Shown: positions 8,009 through 16,228, numbered from the stretch's first letter. The stretch is DNA of 64,000 nt from Metabacillus dongyingensis (GCF_019933155.2 NZ_CP082944.1:3288001-3352000), one strand, 5' to 3'. Notes: generated by a model from the sequence alone, not told the origin. Made by a program: numbers and translations.

Positions 8009-9246
8009 CTTTTATTTCCTAATCGCTTCATTCTTTTTAAGAGCGCAAGCTTTTCTTTTTCAGAATCGGTTTTTAATGTTTGATCTTTTGCTTTAATCGT
8101 TAAGTAAGCAGATGCAGCATATGACAGTGCTTTTTCATAGTTCTTTTCTTTGTGTTCATAATACTTCGCAAGCTCTACGGCAGCTTTCGCCTTCTGTTTC
8201 AAACTCTTGCTCTCAGCAACAGAATGAAATAATGGCAGGGCTTCCTTCAGTTGTTTTTTCCTTTTCAAATGCATGGCCATTTCGAATTTCGCCTCGAATT
8301 CTTTAGCCTCGCTGCGGTCTGCTACAGATCTGAATGTGTCGAACGCTGTTTCTTGATCTCCGGCAGACTGCAGCCATCTTGCCACTTCATACTGCTCTGT
8401 ATCCGTTGCTTCGACATCCGGGAACAAGATTCGGTAAGAAAGATGTGTGTACAAAGTAATTAAAGAAAGAATATCAATCTCGTTATGAATCATCACACCC
8501 TCGATATGATCAGGATCCTGAGATTGAACAAAGGTAAAATAAAGCATAGGAGCAAGATAGCCAGGAACATCATGCTCACGTTCAATACCCAGTATTTCTT
8601 TCTCTACTATGCTGAGTTTTACTGATTCCAAACTAGATTTCCATAACCTTCTTGCGGCATGGAACAAATCAAAGTGGCCGAAAGCTGGGAGTTTTGGCAC
8701 TTGTTCGCGTACTAGAGTATGCCTTGTTTTTACCTGAGGCCAATCGAACGCTTTACCGTTATAGGTAACGAGAGTTTTTGTATTTACATGGCTTAAAAAG
8801 CTTTGATAAAGGGCGACTTCGTTTCCCGGTTTGGGGAGAAAATGCTGCTTGACAACCACTTTGTCATGGAAAACCTGTGCGTGCCCAAGCAGAAAGATTG
8901 TATTGCCTGCACCGCCCCCAAGTCCCGTCGTTTCTGTATCAAAGAAAAACAATTCAAAAGAATCATGGTCTTTCGATGATAATGGATGCAGGCTGTTTCT
9001 TTCATTCCAAAGAGAAACGGCTCTATGAAATTCACCCATTTGATAGAGACCATGTTTAAAGTCAAGCGGATACGTGCGTTCCCTGACCATGCAATACTCT
9101 CCATCGAACCAAAAGGGCTTGGCATCCAGAGCCTTCCACTTTTCAAGGTTTGGAATTTCCTCCGAATGGGCTGCCTGTGCAGTTTCTGAACTGCCTTCAA
9201 GTGACATATGTGTTTTTAATCGATTTAACTTTCTTTTTAATGACAA
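8002..9246 (-). CDS. mrfB: MrfB, DEDDh exonuclease with TPR-like C-terminus
   Basis: Exonuclease partner of MrfA in the mitomycin-C adduct repair pathway described in B. subtilis (YprB). Acidic motifs are visible: FFFDTETTGLGGG (residues about 98-110), then TYNGKAFDWPQVKTRH, and EIDILSL near residue 260. The C-terminal 130 residues are helical repeats (EAKFEMAMHLKRKKQLKEAL). 414 residues, as expected. The start overlaps the mrfA stop by 10 bases, so the two are translationally coupled. Confidence 0.93.
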   Translation of the reverse strand: MSLKRKLNRLKTHMSLEGSSETAQAAHSEEIPNLEKWKALDAKPFWFDGEYCMVRERTYPLDFKHGLYQMGEFHRAVSLWNERNSLHPLSSKDHDSFELFFFDTETTGLGGGAGNTIFLLGHAQVFHDKVVVKQHFLPKPGNEVALYQSFLSHVNTKTLVTYNGKAFDWPQVKTRHTLVREQVPKLPAFGHFDLFHAARRLWKSSLESVKLSIVEKEILGIEREHDVPGYLAPMLYFTFVQSQDPDHIEGVMIHNEIDILSLITLYTHLSYRILFPDVEATDTEQYEVARWLQSAGDQETAFDTFRSVADRSEAKEFEAKFEMAMHLKRKKQLKEALPLFHSVAESKSLKQKAKAAVELAKYYEHKEKNYEKALSYAASAYLTIKAKDQTLKTDSEKEKLALLKRMKRLGNKSR

Positions 9247-11522
9247 GGATTCTCTGCTCCTTTTAACTGAACTAATAATTGAAGGGTATCGTTTTTTTGA
9301 TGATCAGACCCTTCAATTCCTGTGCACGATGGGCATCCGGATTCGCATGGACAGCCTGCAATCATCCCTATCGCCTCCTGCAGGACGAACTCCATTGTTT
9401 CAAACACCTTATTTGAAAGCCCCACCCCTCCCGGATAACGGTCATACAGAAATACAGTCGGCAGGTCATTATGAGTGGCTTTCATTTGCGGAATAACACT
9501 AATATCGGATGGATCACACATCACACTCAACGGGACGATATGCTTCAGAGCATGTGCAATTCCCAGCAGCGCTTCCTCGAGCCTGTCTTTTTTAAGCGAT
9601 TTTGACAGTTCATCCGATAAACTGATCCATGCCGCATTTGTATGCAGCTCTTCTTCCGGCAGATGAATGGGTCCTGAACCGATGTTTTCATGTGTATCGA
9701 ATTTAATTTTTTTGAAGATCGTAGCCATCGCCTGAACCGTTACATCTCCAAATCCAAGCTGATGCGTTTCAGTGCTTTTTGATTTATCTTCCTCCAGCAC
9801 TTTTAACTGGACAGCAAGATTTGCGTCCGTAAAATAATCAACATCCACTTCTCTCACAAATGCCTTTTTTTCTTCCCAGTCTAGCTTCTCAACCTGATAT
9901 TGAATCCCCTGATGCAGGTAGATGGCTTCATCATGCAGCAGAGTCATTGCGCTGAATCGGTCCATTTCCCCAATAACTTTAACGTGAGCGATATTTGTCT
10001 GATCAACGATAATGACGTTTTCCTGGGAAGCTGATCTCAGGCTGATGTTATGGGCTGGAAACGAATCGTTCATCCAATGATAACGCTCACGGTTGAAATA
10101 AAGCACCTTTTCTTCCGTCAAAAATTCAAGGATATCCTCAAGCTCAGCATTTCCAAAATTTTCACCTTTTTTGAAGGGCAGTTCAAACGCCGCACATTTC
10201 ACATGGTCTACTAAAACAATGAGATTATCTGGATTTATTATGGCTGTCTCGGGATTTTGCTTAAAAAAGTAATCGGGATGCTGAATAATATACTGGTCAA
10301 TCGGCGTCGATCCTGCAACCATGACAATAAGCGCCTCTCCGCTTCTTCTTCCGGCTCTTCCAGCCTGCTGCCACGCACTTGCAATGGTCCCGGGATATCC
10401 CGTCATTATGCACACCTGAAGCTGGCCGATGTCTACTCCAAGTTCAAGGGCATTTGTACTGACAACTCCAAGAATGTCGCCGTTTCTAAGCCCTTTTTCA
10501 ATCTCTCGCCTCTGCTTAGGCAAATATCCTCCGCGATATCCGCGTATCGTCTGATTGCCAAGCTCCCCTTTAATTAGCTCCTGCAAATACGTTAAGATAA
10601 TCTCGACACGCACTCTGCTTCTTGCAAAAACAATCGTCTGAATCTTGTTTTTTAATAGTTCGCTTGCAATTTTTCTTACCTCAAGTGTAGCGCTTTTTCG
10701 GATATTCAGCGGTTTGTTCACGATAGGAGGATTGTAAAATAAAAAATGCTTTCTCCCTGATGGTGCACCGTTGTTATTAACAAGAGACATCTCCTCTTCC
10801 AGCAAATTCTCTGCGAGTTCCTGCGGATTTGCGATAGTTGCAGATGTACAGATAAACACCGGATTACTTCCATAAAAACGGCAAATACGCTTCAATCTTC
10901 TTATGACATTAGCAACGTGGCTGCCAAATATCCCCCTGTAAATATGAAGCTCATCGATGACAATATATTTTAAGTTCTCGAAAAGAGAGACCCATTTCGT
11001 ATGGTGCGGCAAAATGGCAGAGTGAAGCATATCCGGATTTGTCATGACGATATGCCCCGCTTTGCGAATGACATTTCGGATGTTTGGCGCCGTGTCACCG
11101 TCATACGTATATGAATTAATATTGACTCCAAGCTCTGTGATCAGTTCGTTCAATTCGCTTTTCTGATCCTGCGCTAGTGCTTTCGTTGGAAACAAATAGA
11201 GAGCTCTGCTTGATTCATCATTTAGAATTTGCTGCAGCACCGGCAAATTGTAGCACAGCGTTTTCCCTGATGCTGTCGGTGTAACAGCTACAAAGCTTTT
11301 TTTCATATGTGCAAGCTCATAGGCCGCAGCCTGATGAGTATATAAATTATGTATGCCTCTTGCTGCAAGGGCTGATTTTAATTTTGGGTCCACTGAAGCA
11401 GGCATTTCAGCCGTTTTTGCTTCTTTTGGTTCAATTGTATGAGCATGTACAACCTGATGCTTAAACTGCTCATCCTTTTTTAGAAATTCAATGATTTCAG
11501 CCAGTGACTGCTTTCTTCTCAT
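9237..11522 (-). CDS. mrfA: MrfA, DEAD/DEAH DNA helicase of mitomycin repair
   Basis: A superfamily 2 helicase (YprA/MrfA) of 761 residues. Motif I is TPTASGKTLCYNLP near residue 80, motif II DELH, and motif VI QQAGRAGRRSG. The C-terminal DUF1998 domain ends with four cysteines (GCPCESGCPSC) that bind zinc. The ATG at 11522 sits 7 bases after GAGAGGTGA; a longer frame from 11579 crosses the promoter and is rejected. It forms an operon with mrfB. A LexA-like box overlaps its promoter. Confidence 0.94.
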   Translation of the reverse strand: MRRKQSLAEIIEFLKKDEQFKHQVVHAHTIEPKEAKTAEMPASVDPKLKSALAARGIHNLYTHQAAAYELAHMKKSFVAVTPTASGKTLCYNLPVLQQILNDESSRALYLFPTKALAQDQKSELNELITELGVNINSYTYDGDTAPNIRNVIRKAGHIVMTNPDMLHSAILPHHTKWVSLFENLKYIVIDELHIYRGIFGSHVANVIRRLKRICRFYGSNPVFICTSATIANPQELAENLLEEEMSLVNNNGAPSGRKHFLFYNPPIVNKPLNIRKSATLEVRKIASELLKNKIQTIVFARSRVRVEIILTYLQELIKGELGNQTIRGYRGGYLPKQRREIEKGLRNGDILGVVSTNALELGVDIGQLQVCIMTGYPGTIASAWQQAGRAGRRSGEALIVMVAGSTPIDQYIIQHPDYFFKQNPETAIINPDNLIVLVDHVKCAAFELPFKKGENFGNAELEDILEFLTEEKVLYFNRERYHWMNDSFPAHNISLRSASQENVIIVDQTNIAHVKVIGEMDRFSAMTLLHDEAIYLHQGIQYQVEKLDWEEKKAFVREVDVDYFTDANLAVQLKVLEEDKSKSTETHQLGFGDVTVQAMATIFKKIKFDTHENIGSGPIHLPEEELHTNAAWISLSDELSKSLKKDRLEEALLGIAHALKHIVPLSVMCDPSDISVIPQMKATHNDLPTVFLYDRYPGGVGLSNKVFETMEFVLQEAIGMIAGCPCESGCPSCTGIEGSDHQKNDTLQLLVQLKGAENPCH

Positions 11523-11541
11523 TCGCTTCACCTCTCTATTC

Positions 11542-11570
11542 ATTTTAACAGAATAAATGTTCGTTTTTAA
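11542..11570 (-). promoter_or_regulatory. mrfAB promoter with LexA-like box
   Basis: TTAAAA, 17-base spacer, TAAAAT on the minus strand, 20 bases before the mrfA start. The spacer contains CGAACATTTATTCT (11550-11563), which differs at two positions from the Bacillus LexA box CGAAC-N4-GTTCG. Confidence 0.4.
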
Positions 11571-11734
11571 GTGGAACAACCCATAATTAATTATTGGAAA
11601 TTTTGATGAGGTTTACATGAGAAATAGGAGATGTCTGAGGTTTGGAGACCTGATTTAAGAATTAATTCCATGACTTTTTTTATGATTTCTTTACATTGGT
11701 GAACTAATGAAAGCCATTCTGTTACTCTGCCAAT

Positions 11735-11760
11735 AAAAAAAGCAGGCAGCTGCCCGCTTT
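11735..11760 (-). terminator. Intrinsic terminator of ypqE
   Basis: AAAGCGGGCAGCTGCCTGC hairpin followed by seven T on the minus strand. Confidence 0.85.
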
Positions 11761-11770
11761 ATACATTTCG

Positions 11771-12277
11771 TTATTTAACTTTTATTTCAAAAACTTTATC
11801 AGAGCCGCCTTTAACCTCGCCTAATGGAGATTTTTGCACATTCTCGATAATGTCGCCGTTTGTGATGATGATTGGTGTTATGGTGCTGGCTGCTTTTTCT
11901 TTAATTAAATTCAGATCAAACGTAATTAATTTGTCTCCAGGTTTTACTTTATCGCCCTCTTTCACAAAAGCTTCAAAGCCTTCCCCGTTCATTGCAACCG
12001 TTTCAAGTCCGATATGAAGCAAAATTTCCATGCCTGTCTGGCTTTTAATTCCAATCGCATGTTTAGTGTGGAAAAGCTGTATGATTTCTCCTTCAACCGG
12101 AGATACAAGGATACCTTCAGAAGGTTCAATAGCCATTCCGTCACCCATCATTTTTTGAGAAAAGACCGGATCCGGAACATCTTCAAGATTAAGTAATCTT
12201 CCTGTTAGAGGTGCGTAAACCGTTTCTTCTGTTTGCTTTTCAGTCTTTTTTCCAAATAATTTTTTCAGCATGTTCAT
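11771..12277 (-). CDS. ypqE: PTS glucose-type EIIA domain protein
   Basis: A free-standing IIA-Glc protein (168 residues) that accepts phosphate from HPr and passes it to a sugar-specific EIIB. The active-site histidine lies in [17 protein letters not shown] (about residue 90), and the second conserved His is in FHTKHAIGI. No EIIBC gene is adjacent, so it must serve one or more permeases encoded elsewhere, as proposed for YpqE of B. subtilis. Own terminator; start ATG behind AAAGGAGAATGAAC. Confidence 0.93.
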   Translation of the reverse strand: MNMLKKLFGKKTEKQTEETVYAPLTGRLLNLEDVPDPVFSQKMMGDGMAIEPSEGILVSPVEGEIIQLFHTKHAIGIKSQTGMEILLHIGLETVAMNGEGFEAFVKEGDKVKPGDKLITFDLNLIKEKAASTITPIIITNGDIIENVQKSPLGEVKGGSDKVFEIKVK

Positions 12278-12454
12278 TCTCCTTTTCTGCTTTCGTTTCT
12301 ATTATTAGAAATACCCGGTACCCCTGAATTTAAACGCTTCCTTAAGCCCGTCCCCATCTTAATCATCACTATTTAATCACAAAAAGCTTGAATCAAGCAA
12401 CCAATTCACGGCTTCTTGCATAATTTAGCCTAAAAGAACGGGGAGAGCCCAAAA

Positions 12455-12883
12455 ATGACTAAGAAAAAACAAAATCCTTTTTATGAGCTCGCAGAACAAT
12501 TTTTTGGCGATAGCTCTTTTAAACAGCATTTAAATGAATTTGAAAAATTGTTTCAGAAAAAAACGAACACATCCTATCTGAAAATTTCTCAGTACGAAGA
12601 AAACGGACATTATTTTGTTAAAGCAGAGCTTCCGGGAATAAGCAGGGAACAAATCCGCATTGAACTGCATGAATGCTATTTGACCATCACCATCACCCAT
12701 CAGGAAGAAATCAACATCCAGCACACAGGAGGTTCGAGCGTTTCAAAGAAATGCGAGCACATCTCTAAAACAGTATTATTGCCTTTTGCCCCGGATAAAA
12801 ATCAATTATATACAACTTATAAAAACAGCTGTCTGCTGATTTCAATACCTATTGGAGAATCTTTTCCCCCGTCCAAAAATTAA
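12455..12883 (+). CDS. Hsp20/alpha-crystallin-like protein, ypqA position
   Basis: A 142-residue small heat-shock-type protein. The alpha-crystallin fold is indicated by ISQYEENGHYFVKAELPGI, then IRIELHECYLTITI, then KTVLLPFAPDKNQ. It is the first of four plus-strand small genes, with the next ones spore-related. Related spore proteins in Bacillus are CotM and GerT, so a spore coat or spore-core role is plausible but inferred. It occupies the ypqA position of B. subtilis; I cannot verify that it is that gene. ATG start behind GGGGAGAG. Confidence 0.75.
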   Translation: MTKKKQNPFYELAEQFFGDSSFKQHLNEFEKLFQKKTNTSYLKISQYEENGHYFVKAELPGISREQIRIELHECYLTITITHQEEINIQHTGGSSVSKKCEHISKTVLLPFAPDKNQLYTTYKNSCLLISIPIGESFPPSKN

Positions 12884-12934
12884 CACTATAATTATGCCTC
12901 ACCTATAAGAAACTATAGGCAGGAGGTGCAATTC

Positions 12935-13093
12935 ATGCAAAATGAACATATGAAAAGAATAAGCGCAGAACCCTCAGATTCCCCAAAGCTTGTGATTAAG
13001 ACAAATCTGGACTCTTCAACCTCTGCTGAAGAGAATCCTTATTTTTCCGGCAGCGATAAAGAAAAAGTCAAAAAGTATTTTGAGGACCGCTGA
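12935..13093 (+). CDS. Small hydrophilic protein upstream of csgA
   Basis: The 52 residues (MQNEHMKRISAEPSDSPKLV onward to KKYFEDR) are highly charged with no membrane segment. Excellent ribosome binding site (GCAGGAGGTGC, ATG 5 bases later). Its stop is two bases before the csgA start, so the two are probably co-translated. A small hairpin CCTATA/TATAGG stands just upstream. Function unknown; a forespore-expressed protein is the likely guess from its neighbour. Confidence 0.7.
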   Translation: MQNEHMKRISAEPSDSPKLVIKTNLDSSTSAEENPYFSGSDKEKVKKYFEDR

Positions 13094-13095
13094 AG

Positions 13096-13347
13096 ATGGA
13101 TAAATCATTAAGCTATTTGCGCGAGGTCCTGTCTAATTATCTGGAAGATCATGAAGTAAGCAGACATTTATATCAAAAGCTGTCTCAAAAAGTCTATGAT
13201 GACGAAAAACATTTTGCCCGAGATTTATCTGAAAAAGAACAATCGTTTTTAAATAAGATGCTGCCTCATGAAATCAAGCACGCAATGGGTGAACAGGATT
13301 ATGTGCGTGTTGATCAGCTAAATGAAGTTTATGAAGAACTGCTGTAG
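13096..13347 (+). CDS. csgA: CsgA, sigma-G-dependent sporulation protein
   Basis: The 83-residue protein reads MDKSLSYLREVLSNYLEDHE, keeps the central FARDLSEKEQSFLN and ends LNEVYEELL, aligning end to end with B. subtilis CsgA, a sigma-G-dependent small spore protein. In B. subtilis csgA lies elsewhere on the chromosome with ybxH; here it is inside a small gene cluster between ypqE and yppG. Its own exact function is unknown. Coupled to the preceding 52-residue gene. Confidence 0.85.
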   Translation: MDKSLSYLREVLSNYLEDHEVSRHLYQKLSQKVYDDEKHFARDLSEKEQSFLNKMLPHEIKHAMGEQDYVRVDQLNEVYEELL

Positions 13348-13358
13348 AGGTGTTTAAA

Positions 13359-13511
13359 ATGAAGAATGGGACTGGTTTTTCAAATACAAAGCAATACAGC
13401 AATACTGATATTGAAAAAGTGAAACAGCTGAATGCCCAGTCAGGCCTGTCTTATCAGGATGCAAAACGGGTTCTGGCTCTTAAATATGCATCAGATCACA
13501 AAGAACCATAA
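13359..13511 (+). CDS. Gamma-type SASP-like small protein
   Basis: A 50-residue protein beginning MKNGTGFSNTKQYSNTDIEK and continuing VKQLNAQSGLSYQDAK. The N-T-D-xx-VK-x-x-NAQS pattern is the signature seen in gamma-type small acid-soluble spore proteins, so this is likely a spore-core amino-acid store or relative. Starts 11 bases after csgA behind GAGGTG and ends at a shared terminator. The assignment rests on the short motif and the context. Confidence 0.6.
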   Translation: MKNGTGFSNTKQYSNTDIEKVKQLNAQSGLSYQDAKRVLALKYASDHKEP

Positions 13512-13512
13512 C

Positions 13513-13550
13513 AAAAAAAACGCGTGCTGACTTTCACGCGTTTTTGTTTT
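13513..13550. terminator. Bidirectional terminator between csgA cluster and holin-like gene
   Basis: ACGCGTG/CACGCGT stem with A-tract left and T-tract right; it works in either direction and overlaps the stop codon of the minus-strand gene. Confidence 0.85.
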
Positions 13551-13845
13551 GTTCATCATTATTTCTTTCGACCAGTGATTGTTTATATGCCTGATGAGTT
13601 GTAATCGCTGCACCTGCTGCAATAAATCCATTTGCAATGCTGCTTACGGAAAAACCAAGTGTAAAAATGCTTGCGATGATGCCCGCGCCCAGCAAAATCC
13701 AGATAATCATCCAATCTTGAACTTTAGGAGTCCTTTTTAAGGCACTTCCTAAAATCATCAAAGCTGGTACAACAATAACTAGTTGAGGATGAACGCTGAT
13801 TTGATCAAACACGTTTGAAAGTGCGCCTATCACCAATTTGAACAC
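13534..13845 (-). CDS. Holin-like membrane protein (Phage_holin_5_2 type)
   Basis: A 103-residue protein with three hydrophobic segments (about 20-38, 46-63, 68-85) and a charged tail (VERNNDEQNKNA), the layout of phage holin family proteins found singly in Bacillus chromosomes. No endolysin or other phage gene is nearby, so it is not part of a visible prophage. It lies next to yppG and sporulation genes. A role in spore or mother-cell membrane function is conceivable; holin activity is unproven. Confidence 0.6.
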   Translation of the reverse strand: MFKLVIGALSNVFDQISVHPQLVIVVPALMILGSALKRTPKVQDWMIIWILLGAGIIASIFTLGFSVSSIANGFIAAGAAITTHQAYKQSLVERNNDEQNKNA

Positions 13846-13881
13846 CTCTTTTCAATTCTTCCTTCATGCATATAATCCTTT

Positions 13882-14331
13882 TTATACCTTAAACATTGAT
13901 GTAACACCTTTTACGAGGGAACTCATCTGGTTCACAGCACCCATCATCTGCCCCGCAGTGTCCATCACCTTATTGAAGTCCATTTGTCCGTCCGGTTTTT
14001 TAAATTGGGACATGACAGTTGAGATTCCTCCTGCCTGGTTTTTAGGATTTGGCATAGGCTTCGGATAAGGATTGGCATACATGGCGTGCGGGATAGTTTG
14101 CGGCTGCTGCGCTGGAAATCCTTGAGCTTGATAGCCATTCATATAAGGCGGCATTTGACCTTGCTGAAAGTATCCTGGATTTTGCTGCATTTGTTGATAA
14201 TTATGTTGAACCTGAGGTAAATATGTCGGGTTTTCAAATGGCGGATATCCTTCGTATGGATAGTAATAGCTAATTCTCTCTTCTTTTTTCCTTCTGCGGT
14301 TTTTAAATGAATTTGCTCCGGCTGAATACAT
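13882..14331 (-). CDS. yppG: YppG family protein
   Basis: A 149-residue protein rich in Pro, Gln, Tyr and Asn (FENPTYLPQVQHNYQQMQQN), ending with the conserved YppG C-terminal segment that begins AGGISTVMSQFKKPDG. Composition resembles spore coat proteins, and YppG-family genes lie at this place in Bacillus. Function unknown. Good Shine-Dalgarno GAAAGGGG. Separated from the holin-like gene by 36 bases, so possibly co-transcribed. Confidence 0.85.
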   Translation of the reverse strand: MYSAGANSFKNRRRKKEERISYYYPYEGYPPFENPTYLPQVQHNYQQMQQNPGYFQQGQMPPYMNGYQAQGFPAQQPQTIPHAMYANPYPKPMPNPKNQAGGISTVMSQFKKPDGQMDFNKVMDTAGQMMGAVNQMSSLVKGVTSMFKV

Positions 14332-14513
14332 GATTCATACCCCTTTCAGATACATTAGGCTATTTCATAGGTATGCAGAAAAAAGAGCAGCCGTGCTTGT
14401 CCTTCAAAACGAAAAAATATGTCAACTCTTGTCGGAAGTTTAAATTTTACAAAAAATTAAGAAAAATAAATGACATGGTAGGATATTAAAAAGGGAATGG
14501 GAGGAGATACAAG

Positions 14514-14705
14514 ATGAATTTGCAAAGCATAAAAACAGCATTTTTTGAAGCGAAGCATTTTGAACCAAAAAGCATGAGCGAACTCCTGAATTTTATTAAA
14601 ACTATGTACATCAATGGGGAATTATCCATCAGCGAGTACCGAACTGCCGTCATGCTGCTTGAAACGTCTGAAACATCGAATCCCGGACATGAAGTAAAAA
14701 TATAG
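14514..14705 (+). CDS. yppF: YppF family small protein
   Basis: A 63-residue helical protein containing ELLNFIKTMYINGELSISEY, characteristic of YppF. Cytosolic, function unknown. Strong ribosome binding site GGGAGGAGATACAAG. It sits at its B. subtilis location between yppE and yppG and is followed by its own terminator. Confidence 0.85.
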   Translation: MNLQSIKTAFFEAKHFEPKSMSELLNFIKTMYINGELSISEYRTAVMLLETSETSNPGHEVKI

Positions 14706-14719
14706 CCATTATTTTCTTA

Positions 14720-14750
14720 AACAGAGAGGCGATTCCTACTCTGTTTTTTC
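14720..14750 (+). terminator. Terminator of yppF
   Basis: ACAGAG/CTCTGT stem with six T following on the plus strand. Confidence 0.75.
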
Positions 14751-14826
14751 TTTTAAAATACATAATCCTGCTGAATGAAACCATATTATGAAGGACTCTT
14801 AAATTAAATACTTGGAGGTTTTCAAT

Positions 14827-15003
14827 ATGGGAAGAGGCAAAGATTTTAATCATAAGAAAAAAGGGCATGAATTAACGATTTCAAAAAAAGGACAGCCCGT
14901 CGCTGCAAAACATTCTAAAGATGTCGAATATGCAATTGAACCTGCTGCAAGTAAAGGAGAACGTGCTGTCACCTTTCAGGAAGCTCGTGAAATTGATGAA
15001 TAG
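14827..15003 (+). CDS. Small YfhD-like protein
   Basis: A 58-residue hydrophilic protein starting MGRGKDFNHKKKGHELTISK, with DVEYAIEPA in the middle. The MGRG start, basic N-terminus and acidic C-terminus resemble YfhD-family proteins of spore formers. Shine-Dalgarno TTGGAGG is 7 bases before the ATG. Ends before a plus-strand terminator. Family membership is likely but not certain; function unknown. Confidence 0.6.
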   Translation: MGRGKDFNHKKKGHELTISKKGQPVAAKHSKDVEYAIEPAASKGERAVTFQEAREIDE

Positions 15004-15013
15004 ATCGTGCAGG

Positions 15014-15045
15014 CCGGCTCAAGTTTAGCCGGTTTATTGCTTTTT
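15014..15045 (+). terminator. Terminator after the YfhD-like gene
   Basis: CCGGCT/AGCCGG stem followed by TTTATTGCTTTTT on the plus strand. Confidence 0.7.
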
Positions 15046-15051
15046 AATAAC

Positions 15052-15080
15052 ACAAAAAAGCTCCTCTTTAATTAGGAGCT
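15052..15080 (-). terminator. Terminator of yppE
   Basis: AGCTCCT/AGGAGCT stem with six T on the minus strand, overlapping the last codons of yppE. Confidence 0.8.
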
Positions 15081-15437
15081 CTTCATCTGAATGTGTGCAA
15101 TTACTTGCTCAATCACATAGTCTACGGACTGTTTCATGTTTTTGAATCGAATTGGTTTTGACTCTTTATAAAAAGATTGCAGCACAAGCTGTTCGAAATT
15201 TTCTACTGTAGAGTCAATTTGAGCTGGAAATAAATATTTTGGTCTTGCCGTGATCCTCCATGTCAAGACATCTTCTTTCCACTCATTCATGATAGCCATC
15301 GCCTCTTCAAACGCAGGCTTTACTTCATTAAAGAAATCAACCTCATCCTTCTTTTTTGCATCATTTTCAAATCGGCTGACACATTCGCCTGTTATATGAA
15401 GGAGCTTATTTGAGTTTTTCAGAATTTTGGTATTCAT
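15072..15437 (-). CDS. yppE: YppE family protein (DUF1798)
   Basis: A 121-residue helical-bundle protein matching YppE by position, size and the central RITARPKYLFPAQI segment. The C-terminal part IRFKNMKQSVDYVIEQVIAH is amphipathic. Function unknown. Probably co-transcribed with the yppD-position gene upstream, with 67 bases between them. Confidence 0.8.
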   Translation of the reverse strand: MNTKILKNSNKLLHITGECVSRFENDAKKKDEVDFFNEVKPAFEEAMAIMNEWKEDVLTWRITARPKYLFPAQIDSTVENFEQLVLQSFYKESKPIRFKNMKQSVDYVIEQVIAHIQMKSS

Positions 15438-15504
15438 GCTCTGACACCGCCTCTATGAGGTATCTTACCAAACATGAACACGAAATTCCATCATCTGCTG
15501 TGCA

Positions 15505-15753
15505 TTAGTAACTTAATCGATATCTCGGCTGAACTCTGGAGTTCGTGTCCTCCCTTGTCCCATCATCATTAATGAACTGGCTTGCTTCGGTTAAATGCAA
15601 AACAGCGCCTTCCATGTTCTTATATAGCTCTTCTTCACTCTGGCATATCGTTTCTGTTACTCTTTTTTGTATGGCAAGTTCTAATTTCGTCATCTCTTCA
15701 TCTAATTCCATCAATAACTTTTCAACAACCATCTTAGGTATGAGGTGCTCCAC
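15505..15753 (-). CDS. yppD: Small protein at the yppD position
   Basis: An 82-residue protein with a helical, charged N-terminal half (VEKLLMELDEEMTKLELAIQ) that probably forms a short coiled coil. A GTG start at 15753 is preferred because AAAGGAGGAG lies 7 bases upstream; the longer TTG frame starts inside that Shine-Dalgarno. The name follows from synteny and size alone. Function unknown. Confidence 0.6.
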   Translation of the reverse strand: MEHLIPKMVVEKLLMELDEEMTKLELAIQKRVTETICQSEEELYKNMEGAVLHLTEASQFINDDGTREDTNSRVQPRYRLSY

Positions 15754-15947
15754 GCTGACTCCTCCTTTCAATCTACAGGTACTATTCGAGAAGCTTTACC
15801 TTCCACCCTTCATGGGTGACAAAACTAGTTCGTATTCGGCAAAGAAAGAAGAAAATACTGGATAAAGGTTAATTTTCGACATCCTCTAATGCGACATTCT
15901 GCATGAAATCAATCTGCGTGCAAACAATATTGATAGGAGGTGGCATC

Positions 15948-16049
15948 ATGGCAAAAGAAACGAAAAAGAAACAGCAAAAACAATCTCAGGCACCATCAAA
16001 AAATGACCTGGATAAAAAGCTTGGAGGGCCGAACCGCCCTTCGACATAG
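15948..16049 (+). CDS. sspM: Small acid-soluble spore protein M
   Basis: A 33-residue spore-core protein ending DLDKKLGGPNRPST, identical in pattern to the C-terminus of B. subtilis SspM, with a Lys/Gln-rich N-terminus (MAKETKKKQQKQSQ). Ribosome binding site ATAGGAGGTGGC. It lies between yppC and yppD as in B. subtilis and would be made in the forespore under sigma-G. Its TAG stop is the last base triplet before a dispersed repeat begins. Confidence 0.93.
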   Translation: MAKETKKKQQKQSQAPSKNDLDKKLGGPNRPST

Positions 16050-16166
16050 AAAAGCGGAATCGCCCGTTTAGCTCAGGCATGACTGATAAGGATAAGCCAG
16101 TAAAGGCGCTATTTGCCTTTGCTGGCTTATCCGTTCTCGCCGAAGAGTTGGGCGATGGAGCTGGAC
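16050..16166 (+). repeat. Dispersed fold-back repeat, copy A
   Basis: Full 117-bp copy, from AAAAGCGGAATCGCCCG to TTGGGCGATGGAGCTGGAC. The core is a long hairpin (GGATAAGCCAG with its complement at the far side), and the outer ATCGCCC pairs with GGGCGAT, so almost the whole element can fold back. It shares its ends with copies at 22898, 49998 (minus) and 52568. Confidence 0.85.
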
Positions 16167-16172
16167 AATACG

Positions 16173-16190
16173 AAAAGCGGAAACTTGCTT
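16173..16190 (+). repeat. Fragment of the dispersed repeat after copy A
   Basis: AAAAGCGGAA restarts 6 bases after copy A ends and then diverges, a truncated second unit like the one after copy B. Confidence 0.35.
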
Positions 16191-16197
16191 AAGAAAA

Positions 16198-16228
16198 GAA
16201 AGCAAGGATCGATTAATCCTTGCTTCTT
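16198..16228 (-). terminator. Terminator at the end of yppC
   Basis: Stem AAGCAAGGAT/ATCCTTGCTT whose loop holds the yppC stop codon; T-rich on both strands. Confidence 0.7.

Noticed and set aside
8793..9200. 135-residue minus-strand frame overlapping mrfB
   Set aside because: A different frame of mrfB; the mrfB frame has the conserved motifs and the expected length.
13534..13845. Prophage remnant suggested by the holin-like protein
   Set aside because: No endolysin, integrase or structural phage gene nearby; surrounding genes are core sporulation genes.
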